Shown piece by piece: positions 56,074 through 62,562 of a stretch of 64,000 nt of DNA. Made by a program: the position numbers and the translations under genes. Where the stretch lies: contig JAEZCT010000015.1 in the NCBI GenBank assembly GCA_023433405.1, positions 134,796 through 198,795 on the forward strand. The letters run 5' to 3'. The DNA is from Bacillota bacterium (GTDB taxonomy: Bacteria > Bacillota > Clostridia > Oscillospirales > Ruminococcaceae). Position 1 is the first letter of the stretch; each line of letters opens with the position of its first letter. The notes beneath the pieces are model-generated. The model was not told the DNA's origin and ran no database searches. It was given only the letters and a program-made list of their open reading frames with translations.

Positions 56074-56095
56074 CGGCATTATAGAGTCTCTTTTC

Positions 56096-56131
56096 ATTTA
56101 GCGCTTCCCTCAATTGCGCTAAATTTTTATT
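56096..56131 (+). terminator. Terminator of recN
   Basis: Arms ATTTAGCGC and GCGCTAAAT around 11 bases, followed by TTTTTAT. The right arm is shared with the palindrome at the prophage border. Confidence 0.8.
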
Positions 56132-56137
56132 TAGCGC
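56116..56137. repeat. Palindrome at left prophage border (candidate att site)
   Basis: GCGCTAAAT and ATTTAGCGC flank TTTT. A near copy with one mismatch in the arms lies at 63356-63377. The two bracket the prophage, so they may be recombination sites. They do not resemble dif. Confidence 0.35.
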
Positions 56138-56460
56138 AACACGCAGTAAAAAATTAGTTACCTCTTGTTCATGGTTGGTTCATTAGTTTGCATGAGCCAA
56201 GAAATTCGCAACTCAAGAATTCTTTCAATTCGACGTTTCGCCCAATCACGCATTTCTAACAATTCGCGCACATCCGTTGTTATACACAGACGATTTAAGT
56301 TTCCTTCCAGCATCGCAAATTCGTTTTCAACTTTGCTATGATAATCTTTCATTTCCGTTTCCTTTCAGCTTCTCAGCCTTTTTCTATTTCCTTTAGTCTG
56401 CTATCCATACTTTGTAAAATATCAAGTAGTTGCTGATACGGCTTGTATCGGCGTACGACC
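56122..56460. repeat. Direct repeat, left copy
   Basis: About 340 bases, beginning AATTTTTATTTAGCGCAACA, are repeated at 63407 with roughly nine in ten positions matching over the 64-codon ORF. It includes the end of the prophage and the start of the cysteine-rich ORF. Confidence 0.85.
56158..56352 (-). CDS. Small helical protein of unknown function (left copy)
   Basis: 64 residues, charged and probably helical (VRELLEMRDWAKRRIERILE). 57 of 64 residues are identical to the copy at 63443. Start ATG is preceded by GAAAGGAAACGGAA. It is the last gene of the rep transcript. I do not recognise the family. Its conservation in both copies, while the genes next to it have decayed in the right copy, suggests that it is recent or under selection. 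Confidence 0.65.
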   Translation of the reverse strand: MKDYHSKVENEFAMLEGNLNRLCITTDVRELLEMRDWAKRRIERILELRISWLMQTNEPTMNKR

Positions 56461-56699
56461 CGAAACCTCTTGAAGGATTTACGTTCAAAATCATCACAGA
56501 CAATAACGGGCATTTTGTCGTTATCGGTCACACAACGCAAACAATGGGTTAATTTGCGCTTGTGGCGGCACCTGCGCCCCGTGCAAACTTCACAAATGCA
56601 ATAATGACAGGTGCTGATATTTGCGCCTTCTCCATGCCGCCACTTGCCGTATTCGCTGGGCGGCATTCTCAAAGGCTTTTGGCTATTGTATTTGCTCAT
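56373..56699 (-). CDS. Cysteine-rich small protein, probable zinc binder
   Basis: 108 residues. The middle carries CHYCICEVCTGRRCRHKR and HCLRC, about seven Cys and His ligand candidates in 30 residues, which suggests one or two zinc sites. The C-terminal third is helical (QLLDILQSMDSRLKEIE). It overlaps the end of rep by 17 bases and is likely cotranslated with it. The family is not recognised; a role in replication control or DNA binding is inference from context. Confidence 0.7.
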   Translation of the reverse strand: MSKYNSQKPLRMPPSEYGKWRHGEGANISTCHYCICEVCTGRRCRHKRKLTHCLRCVTDNDKMPVIVCDDFERKSFKRFRVVRRYKPYQQLLDILQSMDSRLKEIEKG

Positions 56700-57576
56700 A
56701 CTTCATCACGTCCCGCATTCTAAGCTGTTCGTAAATAATCTCAGGCTTTGATATAATATCATCAAGTAAGGTTGCGCGGTCACCGTCAGACCACCAAGGG
56801 GCAATCACACCGCGCGCTATGGTTTCGTCTTCGGTCATATATGATACTTCACAGTATTCGCCCTTAAATGCCCTTTTAAAGCGCTGAGGGGCATAATCTT
56901 CATCATGTATCAATTCAGGGCGGGACAATCCAGCGGAGGACATCACAGCCCGCGCACCTTTCGGCAACTGCACCAAGTCTTTTGTCACATACTTGGATAT
57001 GTACAAGGCACAGTATTCTTGATTTTTGATAGCGGAACAGCTGAACCAGCCGAGCCGGGACGAATAATAGCCCCAATCCACATAACCCGGAGTGTTCGGC
57101 ACCATGGTCAAAACACCGTCAACCCGTTTCGGTATCATTTCAGGTACCGTAAAATCTTCGGGACGAATCCCCCGCACAACGCCATGGAAGTGTATTGCCC
57201 CATCCGCATGAAATTCAGGCAGTACCACATAACGAAAAGCTGGTGAAAATCTTTGCTTGTAGTTATCAAAAAGCTTTGTCAGCTTTTTGCGGCATTCCCC
57301 GAAATTCGTCCGGTCTACCCGTCCTTTGTCAAATGTGAATGTGCAAAAATAGTCGAATTTGTTGCACAGAATCAAATCACGAACGGTTCGCTTGGTGCGG
57401 CTTAGGCTTTCCTGCATCCGAGCCACTTCCCGGATAGCGTCAGCATTTAATTTGCATACGTCCTTTTCTTGTTGTTCCCTTCCACCTTCAGCGAAAGGAC
57501 GCTTGCCATAAAAATAGATATGCTTGTACGCCCGTTGTCCTGCGAGGGGATAACGATACACACGATAGTATGACAT
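56683..57576 (-). CDS. Rolling-circle replication initiator (HUH endonuclease)
   Basis: Phage Rep protein of 297 residues. Motif I is YFCTFTFDKG (residues 77-86), motif II is IHFHGVV with His129 and His131 as metal ligands, and motif III is YISKYVTK with two catalytic tyrosines, Tyr192 and Tyr196, separated like those of phiX174 protein A. It would nick the plus strand at the viral origin and drive rolling-circle replication. It is separated from the morphogenesis genes by the hairpin-rich region at 57577-57960, which likely contains that origin. A GGGGG element precedes the ATG. Confidence 0.88.
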   Translation of the reverse strand: MSYYRVYRYPLAGQRAYKHIYFYGKRPFAEGGREQQEKDVCKLNADAIREVARMQESLSRTKRTVRDLILCNKFDYFCTFTFDKGRVDRTNFGECRKKLTKLFDNYKQRFSPAFRYVVLPEFHADGAIHFHGVVRGIRPEDFTVPEMIPKRVDGVLTMVPNTPGYVDWGYYSSRLGWFSCSAIKNQEYCALYISKYVTKDLVQLPKGARAVMSSAGLSRPELIHDEDYAPQRFKRAFKGEYCEVSYMTEDETIARGVIAPWWSDGDRATLLDDIISKPEIIYEQLRMRDVMKYEQIQ

Positions 57577-57960
57577 TACATATCCCCCATTTCCCCATCC
57601 AAGCTATCCGAAATCCGAAGCTTAGTGAGGGAGATGTGTTATTTAGTCAAGTATATATAGAGTGTGGCATGGATCTGATTTTAAAGAGCGGAAAACGAAC
57701 CGCCCACGGGTCGGGATAAGGGGGGCTATCCCCCTCGGCAGACCGTGGAAAACTCCTTTAGCAAACCAAGGACGATGGATTTTCGAGAGTTTCCCACAGT
57801 CCACCTCACCCCCGCACCCGCAGGGGCACTACCGACCGACACAGAACGATAGGACACCGGCAACACGCACACTCAAACAGCGGCGGTTTTATGCGGGATG
57901 TTTTTCGTTCGCCCATTCGCAGGCATTGCGAATGGGCGAAAAAGAAAAAGCACCTGCGCA
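57577..57960. other. Prophage intergenic region (candidate origin and packaging signal)
   Basis: 384 bases without a credible gene, between zot and rep. It contains a GGGGG-CTAT-CCCCC hairpin near 57720-57735 and the perfect 14-base inverted repeat at 57908-57940. In filamentous phages the equivalent region holds the replication origins and the packaging hairpin. Confidence 0.55.
57908..57940. repeat. Perfect hairpin, candidate packaging signal
   Basis: Arms TTCGCCCATTCGCA and TGCGAATGGGCGAA, 14 bases each, with a GGCAT loop. It lacks a T run on either strand after the stem, so a terminator is less likely. It lies 20 bases after the zot stop codon. Confidence 0.5.
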
Positions 57961-58812
57961 TTAAAACCGTTCGCCGCGGGGAATAAAGTCTATCCCCTCC
58001 ATACGTTTGATTTTTTCATATGTGTCATAACAGCCCCGCAAATAGTTTGACTGCACAAACCAGTGCTTCCACACAGGTTTAACCCGCTGTTTGACACGAT
58101 ACGGAGTATCAGACGTAGCATATTCAGCGGCATCATATTCCTTATTAAACGTCAGCCGACCAAAATAGGTACTACACGCAACAACCGAAAATGCCTGCTC
58201 TCGAATTGGCTTTGCAATACGGCTGAATACTTGGGAGGTTGCAACAATCTTAACCCGTTGCTTACGCTGTTGGCTAATTTCCGACAGCAGGCTTTCGGGA
58301 AAGTCCTTCCAGTCAGCGGAACTATACTCACTATGTATCTCATCAATTGCAAAAATGACCCCGTTTGTCCCATTTCGGATCTCAATTAAGTCCCGCCAGC
58401 TCTCCATACGCTCGGTTGCATTGACATAAGAAAAATTAGTTATAATCTTACATTTCGGAAACCGCTGGCGTTGAGTTTCAAGGTATTGCACCATTGATAC
58501 AGTTTTGCCACTCCCCTGCCGCCCTACGAAGATTGTGAAGCCGCACAAATTAAATTCATGGGTACGCTCTTTGCGCGTCAGGAAATCCCACCAAAGCCAC
58601 CGCAGGAGGTCATAAGGTCTAAAGACGATATCCAATCTGGACAGCCTATCCACGCTCGGACGGAACGGATTAACGCGATACCACAAAAAAAATCCTAGGA
58701 AGAAAACGAGTACAACAAAAGCGCCAGCACCAAGCACAACGCCAAAAACTGTTTGAACAAATCCCAAAACAGAAGACAAGATATTTTTGACGATTGCAGA
58801 CATATCCATCAT
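57961..58812 (-). CDS. Zot-domain ATPase (pI-like phage assembly protein)
   Basis: Inner-membrane ATPase that drives extrusion of filamentous phage. A transmembrane helix lies near the N terminus (VVLGAGAFVVLVFFLGFFLW, about residues 25-44). Walker A is GRQGSGKT (97-104) and Walker B is GVIFAIDE (151-158), followed by the Zot-type HSEYSSADWKDFP. I start it at ATG 58812 (283 residues), which overlaps the upstream stop codon as ATGA. The helix precedes the ATPase domain, whereas in Ff pI it follows it. A long C-terminal periplasmic part is absent. Confidence 0.88.
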   Translation of the reverse strand: MMDMSAIVKNILSSVLGFVQTVFGVVLGAGAFVVLVFFLGFFLWYRVNPFRPSVDRLSRLDIVFRPYDLLRWLWWDFLTRKERTHEFNLCGFTIFVGRQGSGKTVSMVQYLETQRQRFPKCKIITNFSYVNATERMESWRDLIEIRNGTNGVIFAIDEIHSEYSSADWKDFPESLLSEISQQRKQRVKIVATSQVFSRIAKPIREQAFSVVACSTYFGRLTFNKEYDAAEYATSDTPYRVKQRVKPVWKHWFVQSNYLRGCYDTYEKIKRMEGIDFIPRGERF

Positions 58813-59060
58813 TCCACCCCCGGTATCTTGCGCACCACCCACATAATAATAGACCACAGAAAATCGGCATTCAGAAACACGAAAAGAGCCGCAACACAAA
58901 AACCCACCAAGGGAACACTCACAAAGCTGTTTACAGCCCTTAAAACATCAAATAAGGGATTTACACTGCTTGATGAACCAAGGCTCGGAATATCGGGGAA
59001 CAAGCCAATCACAAGCAAAATAACAAGCTTTAATAAATTAAAAATCGCTTCGACAATCAA
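58809..59060 (-). CDS. Small membrane protein (pVI-like)
   Basis: 83 residues with two or three hydrophobic segments (LLKLVILLVIGLFPDIP and VPLVGFCVAALFVFLNADF). Position between the tip protein and the Zot ATPase is that of gene VI in filamentous phages. The start is likely TTG 59060, six bases after GGGGGTG; a GTG at 59069 sits inside that site. Identification is by place and topology, not by sequence similarity. Confidence 0.65.
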   Translation of the reverse strand: MIVEAIFNLLKLVILLVIGLFPDIPSLGSSSSVNPLFDVLRAVNSFVSVPLVGFCVAALFVFLNADFLWSIIMWVVRKIPGVE

Positions 59061-59073
59061 AATTAACACCCCC

Positions 59074-59964
59074 TTATGTTTTTATCATTTTAATCAAATG
59101 GCGATAGCACACAATTGCCGTAAACAAAAAGAGGATTGCGTTAAAAACCGGGCGGAGCCATTGGGCATAAGGCAAGATATATTGCATAACATCTACCCTA
59201 GCCCCGGGAAATCCCCTGTAAAGATAGCCAGAGGGCAAAGTAATAACAAACGAACTGCTGGAGGACGCGCTGGACAATTGACCAAACCCGTCAGCCAAAG
59301 CCTTAAACATATCCGTCAAGCCGCCAACTTTTGCATCAAAAGCCGTGCGAACATCATTAAACCAGCTTGTAAAATAACCATTGGACGGGACAAAGATACG
59401 AAGAAAAAACGATAGAAGATTATCCCAAAAGGACGATAGCCAATCAAGGAGTGAATCCCACCACCCACCCGCGCCGCTACCGTCTAAGTCATCCCTTAAA
59501 ACCAAATATCCCTCATAGTCAGCAACAACCCGGTTATCAAGCGTATTCACATCATGTTCTACAAAATAAGAACCGCCAACCAAAACCGAAAATTGATACC
59601 AAACATTAGGGGCAATTTGAAAGCGATTTTCCGGGACAAAACCATCCCCATCCGATACAAACAACAGCCCATTCACAAGACCAGTGCAACGAACTTCAAA
59701 GTAGCTGCCGACTTGACGGAATGTGACCGTAGAGCCAGCGGGAAAAGCGCCAAAATAGTACCGCTGTCCATTCACTGAATGAAAAATGAAGTTGCTACCA
59801 CTTAATTTAATCTCTTGGTAATAGGCGGCATCGGCTGTCCCCTGGACCTTGAAAACTCCTAAAATGGTATTGCCGTCCTCAATCCAAGCACCGGGAATAG
59901 AAGCCGCAAAAACCGAGGAGCAAAGAACAAGGACAGCCGCAAAGAAACAAATAGCTTTACGCAC
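59074..59964 (-). CDS. Secreted membrane-anchored tip/adhesion-like protein (pIII-like)
   Basis: 296 residues: a classical signal peptide (RKAICFFAAVLVLCSSVFAA), a secreted domain of about 130 residues, a Gly-rich linker (DLDGSGAGGWW), a hydrophobic middle and a C-terminal transmembrane helix (NAILFLFTAIVCYRH) with basic end. This layout resembles pIII, which ends infection filaments and binds the host. I use GTG 59964, eight bases after AAGGGAG; the ATG at 59982 overlaps the upstream gene. Its secreted domain shares the patterns EDGNTILGVF and YLVLRDDLDG with the preceding gene, so the two are paralogs. Confidence 0.75.
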   Translation of the reverse strand: MRKAICFFAAVLVLCSSVFAASIPGAWIEDGNTILGVFKVQGTADAAYYQEIKLSGSNFIFHSVNGQRYYFGAFPAGSTVTFRQVGSYFEVRCTGLVNGLLFVSDGDGFVPENRFQIAPNVWYQFSVLVGGSYFVEHDVNTLDNRVVADYEGYLVLRDDLDGSGAGGWWDSLLDWLSSFWDNLLSFFLRIFVPSNGYFTSWFNDVRTAFDAKVGGLTDMFKALADGFGQLSSASSSSSFVITLPSGYLYRGFPGARVDVMQYILPYAQWLRPVFNAILFLFTAIVCYRHLIKMIKT

Positions 59965-59978
59965 ACAAAAAACTCCCT

Positions 59979-60749
59979 TCATCGCGAAAAAAGCCTAACA
60001 ATGCGGATAACCACTAAAATTGCCAAGATTATGCCAAACAGCAATAAACCAATATTGGTTGTATTCCCTATCGCGGAAGTAACCCATGATAAAAAACCAT
60101 TCCAGCGGCTTGTATCATAAGGAATATACTTGTTTGTGACAGTGGGAATCGTAGGCAACGGCACCGGATTGCCGGGAATAACAGGGTCAGGAATACCACT
60201 ACTACCATCGTCCCCATCATCACCATTGACATTATCACGATAAACAAGCAGACCTGAATAAGAATAATAAAAACTTGAAGGAACATTTATATCTATATTT
60301 GATGTTAATATGCTGTCGAAGGTAAGCCCACCTACACTATGGAGATACGGATCAGAAGAAGGCTTCCAAAGACCTGTAGAAGGTTGGAAAGAAAACTTAA
60401 TAATTTTGCAGACATTATTGCCGGGTGAAACATAATGTTTGCCTGAGGCTATCCCAGTTGACAAAGGAGTAGACGGAACAACATCATACTTAAAAAAAGA
60501 TATCCAGTGTATGCCATCCATAAAGTTATATGAAACAAAACGAGCCTTTTCGGACGCAAAAAAATCATCCATGTAATCCTTTACCGCTTGCGATGAACCT
60601 AAAATATCGAAAACAGAAATAACGGTATTACCGTTTTCGATACTCACCCCAGCAGTCGGAAAAACAGGTATAGGGTCAGCCGCAAAAGTAGTTACACTCA
60701 TAAAAACAGACAATGCCGCAATTAAAACGACGCACAAAGCATTTTTCAT
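59979..60749 (-). CDS. Secreted tip-like protein with coat-homologous C terminus
   Basis: 256 residues. Signal peptide (ALCVVLIAALSVFMSVTTFA), secreted domain with ENGNTVISVF and GLLVYRDNVNG (paralogous to the next gene), Gly/Asp and Pro linkers, then a C-terminal 48-residue segment ending in a transmembrane helix and RIVRLFSR. That segment aligns without gaps to the 50-residue protein at 60755, 21 of 48 identical. It may let the protein join the filament by replacing a coat subunit. ATG 60749 has AAAGG nine bases upstream. A host-receptor role is inference. Confidence 0.75.
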   Translation of the reverse strand: MKNALCVVLIAALSVFMSVTTFAADPIPVFPTAGVSIENGNTVISVFDILGSSQAVKDYMDDFFASEKARFVSYNFMDGIHWISFFKYDVVPSTPLSTGIASGKHYVSPGNNVCKIIKFSFQPSTGLWKPSSDPYLHSVGGLTFDSILTSNIDINVPSSFYYSYSGLLVYRDNVNGDDGDDGSSGIPDPVIPGNPVPLPTIPTVTNKYIPYDTSRWNGFLSWVTSAIGNTTNIGLLLFGIILAILVVIRIVRLFSR

Positions 60750-60754
60750 TTTCA

Positions 60755-60907
60755 TCAACCTTTCGTAAACTTGCGAACGATGGACACAACAATGTAAATG
60801 GCAACAATAACACCAAAGATAACGATACCGATATTAACCGCATTGCCTATAGCATTCCGAACAAAGTTAAACATCGTAGTCAAATATGACGTGTCGAAAA
60901 CAACCAA
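60755..60907 (-). CDS. Second coat-like small protein (50 residues)
   Basis: Short protein with one transmembrane helix (GIVIFGVIVAIYIVVSIV) and a basic end (RKFTKG). It starts at TTG 60907, nine bases after AAAGAGG, just downstream of the terminator at 60932. Homology to the C-terminal 48 residues of the adjacent tip-like protein begins right after the proposed start (VVFDTS), which supports it; the longer frame from 60976 runs through the terminator stem and is rejected. It may be a minor coat protein or a second major one. No signal peptide is present. Confidence 0.7.
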   Translation of the reverse strand: MVVFDTSYLTTMFNFVRNAIGNAVNIGIVIFGVIVAIYIVVSIVRKFTKG

Positions 60908-60931
60908 CTTATAATCACCTCTTTCAGTTTC

Positions 60932-60969
60932 AAAAAGAGCCGGCCGGGAGCATTGCCCCCGGCCGGCTC
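60932..60969 (-). terminator. Strong terminator after the coat-like gene
   Basis: On the minus strand, arms GAGCCGGCCGGG and CCCGGCCGGCTC (12 bases, perfect) with a nine-base loop and then TTTTT. It lies 14 bases after the stop of the 56-residue gene and before the next binding site, like the central terminator behind gene VIII of Ff phages. Confidence 0.9.
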
Positions 60970-60982
60970 CATGCATCGCCGC

Positions 60983-61153
60983 TTAATGATTGGTAAACTT
61001 CTTTATCAGCTTCGGGACAAGGCCAATGCCGATAAAGATTGCAAACAGGGTAATGCCAATAGGCAGGATAACACCCACATTGGCAACAACCCCATCCACC
61101 AGCGGTGAAAGCATTTCAGTAGTAATAGCGACCCCAGAAAGAGAACCTTCCAT
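60983..61153 (-). CDS. Major coat-like protein (pVIII-like, 56 residues)
   Basis: Protein with acidic and polar N terminus (MEGSLSGVAITTEM), a long hydrophobic helix (VVANVGVILPIGITLFAIFI) and a basic end PKLIKKFTNH, which resembles the KLFKKFTSK end of Ff pVIII that contacts DNA. No signal peptide is visible, so it would insert directly. It is the last gene before the strong terminator, as expected for high expression. Too short for standard gene finders; I read it directly. AGAAAGTAGG about ten bases upstream is a modest binding site. Confidence 0.72.
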   Translation of the reverse strand: MEGSLSGVAITTEMLSPLVDGVVANVGVILPIGITLFAIFIGIGLVPKLIKKFTNH

Positions 61154-61212
61154 TTTTTCAATACCTACTTTCTTGTTTTATTGATATATCAAAGGGCAAA
61201 TGCCCTGAGAAA

Positions 61213-61638
61213 CTAAGCCGAGCGGACGAAAGTACGCCAAAACCAAAACCCGCCAATAAACACAACCAAGACAGCTATTACAAGTGGACGCCATACATAG
61301 AGGTCAAATTCCATGTACGACCGAATGGCTTGAATATCGTCTGCCGAGGCTTCGTCACCCGCCTGGGCTTCATCACCTGCCGAGACTTCGTCACCTGCCG
61401 AGACTTCGTCACCTGCCGGGTCTTCGTCACCTGCCGGGTCTTCGTCACCTGCTGGGTCATCGTCACCTGCTGGGTCTTCGTCACCTGCTGGGTCTTCTCC
61501 GCCAATAGAGATATCAGGGCTTGTAATGTTTACCCACGGCGGCGGGATATCCGCTAAAGAATCGCCGAAGCCTAACGCAAAGGAATTGATAGGCAAAACC
61601 GCCAATAAACCTACAAACACAATCAAACGTTTAACCAT
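61213..61638 (-). CDS. Secreted hexapeptide-repeat protein with C-terminal anchor
   Basis: 141 residues. Signal peptide (RLIVFVGLLAVLPINSFA), a short Pro-rich segment, nine tandem acidic hexapeptides of the type GDEDPA (residues 46-99), and a C-terminal transmembrane helix (PLVIAVLVVFIGGFWFW) with basic end. The repeat makes a long acidic stalk. ATG 61638 follows AAGGGTG; the open frame upstream overlaps the preceding gene and is rejected. The position, between the ssDNA-binding-like and the coat-like genes, is that of genes VII/IX, but the size and domain plan are different. Function unknown. Confidence 0.7.
   Translation of the reverse strand: MVKRLIVFVGLLAVLPINSFALGFGDSLADIPPPWVNITSPDISIGGEDPAGDEDPAGDDDPAGDEDPAGDEDPAGDEVSAGDEVSAGDEAQAGDEASADDIQAIRSYMEFDLYVWRPLVIAVLVVFIGGFWFWRTFVRSA
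61342..61503. repeat. Nine 18-bp tandem repeats
   Basis: In-frame units of 18 bases (consensus on the plus strand TCGTCACCTGCCGGGTCT), contiguous and without spacers. They encode the GDEDPA stalk and are more diverged at the C-terminal side. Confidence 0.9.
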
Positions 61639-61639
61639 G

Positions 61640-61954
61640 CTAAGCACCCTTGCCGACAGCAAAAATGTCATTTAAACTTTTGCGAAGCTCGGCGGGACAT
61701 AAGCGAACATCATTTATGTATTCGCGCAAACGCCCTTTGCTGTCTACGGCAGATGCAAACAACACTATGACTGTGTCGCCGTCTTTGAGCTTAGCACACG
61801 CATCATACACACGGTTATTGCCCTTTTCATCCCTCCAAACATCATGTAATGTGCTGGACTTCCCCACCAGCAGACCGAAGTTGATTTTTTCGTTGCCCTT
61901 GCCTGTACTAACGTGCTCGGGCTGGAGCACCGTTCCAATTGCAAAGCCTTTCAT
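61640..61954 (-). CDS. Candidate single-stranded DNA-binding protein (pV-like)
   Basis: 104 residues, soluble, with alternating hydrophobic pattern (DTVIVLFASAVDSKGRLREY) that suggests a beta-rich fold. It lies between the first small ORF and the structural genes, where filamentous phages have gene V. I do not recognise the sequence, so the call rests on place and size. GAGGTG precedes the ATG; the next gene starts right at its stop. Confidence 0.45.
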   Translation of the reverse strand: MKGFAIGTVLQPEHVSTGKGNEKINFGLLVGKSSTLHDVWRDEKGNNRVYDACAKLKDGDTVIVLFASAVDSKGRLREYINDVRLCPAELRKSLNDIFAVGKGA

Positions 61955-61958
61955 GCTT

Positions 61959-62192
61959 TCACCTCATAATTCTTTCTTTTTCTATCGTCAGGAGCTCATC
62001 GGTCGCGGCACCATGTTCCGAAGACGTGATGAAGCCAGCGCCCTCCAAGCCCCACAACAAACCTTGAATTTTATCAAATGCAGAATCGGAGTGACTGAAA
62101 TTGCTAGATTGTAAATCAACCAGCCAGCCGGACAAAACACCGTGAACCCCGTTGGGATAATTCTTGAGCCTGTCTACAATTTGCTGTAACAT
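61959..62192 (-). CDS. First ORF of the structural operon, unknown
   Basis: 77 residues from ATG 62192, seven bases after GGAGGG (a GTG at 62207 would overlap that site). Soluble and largely helical; segments KNYPNGVHGVLSGWLVDLQS and LLWGLEGAGFITSSE. No family recognised. It is the first gene after the promoter-operator region and is followed by the candidate ssDNA-binding gene after four bases. Confidence 0.65.
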   Translation of the reverse strand: MLQQIVDRLKNYPNGVHGVLSGWLVDLQSSNFSHSDSAFDKIQGLLWGLEGAGFITSSEHGAATDELLTIEKERIMR

Positions 62193-62222
62193 CGAATCGC
62201 CCTCCACAAACGTTTTTGTGAA

Positions 62223-62251
62223 TCATTATGAATTAAATTGATTCATAATGA
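62223..62251. promoter_or_regulatory. Palindromic operator of the prophage switch
   Basis: Perfect 11-base arms TCATTATGAAT and ATTCATAATGA with a seven-base spacer, just downstream of the minus-strand -10. Related TATGATTC half sites occur at 62263-62270 and 62283-62290. Likely bound by the RHH regulator at 62348. Confidence 0.65.
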
Positions 62252-62253
62252 AA

Positions 62254-62282
62254 ATAATAACATATGATTCTATTTGAGTCAA
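62254..62282 (-). promoter_or_regulatory. Promoter of the prophage structural operon
   Basis: On the minus strand, TTGACT and TATTAT are 17 bases apart, close to consensus. The start point would fall in the palindromic operator. Confidence 0.65.
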
Positions 62283-62301
62283 TATGATTCATAAAGAATC
62301 T

Positions 62302-62330
62302 TTGCATTATCCAAATGACCCCATTATAAT
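62302..62330 (+). promoter_or_regulatory. Promoter of the RHH regulator
   Basis: TTGCAT and TATAAT with 17-base spacing, 18 bases before the start codon. A TATGATTC site (62283) lies just upstream of the -35. Confidence 0.7.
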
Positions 62331-62347
62331 TAAATAGAGGTGAGAAC

Positions 62348-62515
62348 ATGAACGAGAAAAAGCAAATAACAATCAGAATGACCGATGAAATATTTAAAAA
62401 GGTCGAAAAGATTTCTTTCAAAGAAAAAAGAAGCATATCAATGCAGGTAGAATACATGATAGAAAAATACATCGAATGGTATGAAAACGATATTCAAGAA
62501 ATCGAATTCAAATAA
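62348..62515 (+). CDS. Ribbon-helix-helix regulator (Arc/MetJ type)
   Basis: 55 residues: MNEKKQITIRMTDEIFKKVE supplies the beta strand and first helix, and EKRSISMQVEYMIEKYIEWY the second helix with the RSISMQV turn typical of Arc-like repressors. It acts as a dimer on inverted repeats, matching the palindromic operator upstream. AGAGGTGA precedes the ATG at good distance. It is divergent from the structural operon, and its own promoter is flanked by the same half sites, so autoregulation is likely. It was too short for the standard gene list; read directly from the sequence. Confidence 0.8.
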   Translation: MNEKKQITIRMTDEIFKKVEKISFKEKRSISMQVEYMIEKYIEWYENDIQEIEFK

Positions 62516-62516
62516 A

Positions 62517-62545
62517 AAAGCCTTCGTTGTAGAAGGCTTTAAATA
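62517..62545 (+). terminator. Terminator of the RHH gene
   Basis: Perfect arms AAAGCCTTC and GAAGGCTTT with a six-base loop; the T run is short. Confidence 0.7.
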
Positions 62546-62562
62546 TTTACTGTGAGGGTTCA

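Noticed and set aside
56116..56137. dif/XerCD site at the prophage border
   Set aside because: The palindrome has 9-base arms with a 4-base spacer and no similarity to Firmicute dif sequences, so it is listed only as a candidate att site.
58063..58389. Plus-strand ORF inside the Zot gene
   Set aside because: It is antisense to conserved ATPase motifs and has no binding site or recognisable product.
58753..59415. Long plus-strand ORF across pVI-like and tip genes
   Set aside because: Composition is basic and low in complexity, it runs against three overlapping credible genes, and no known family fits.
60908..60976. Longer start for the 50-residue coat-like protein
   Set aside because: It would be translated through the stem of the terminator at 60932-60969. 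Homology with the tip protein starts after TTG 60907.
61342..61503. Possible CRISPR array
   Set aside because: The 18-bp units are contiguous, in frame and without spacers, and no cas genes are near.
61284..61557. Plus- and minus-strand ORFs over the 18-bp repeats
   Set aside because: They are frames that stay open only because of the repeat sequence. Only the minus-strand frame with signal peptide and anchor makes sense.
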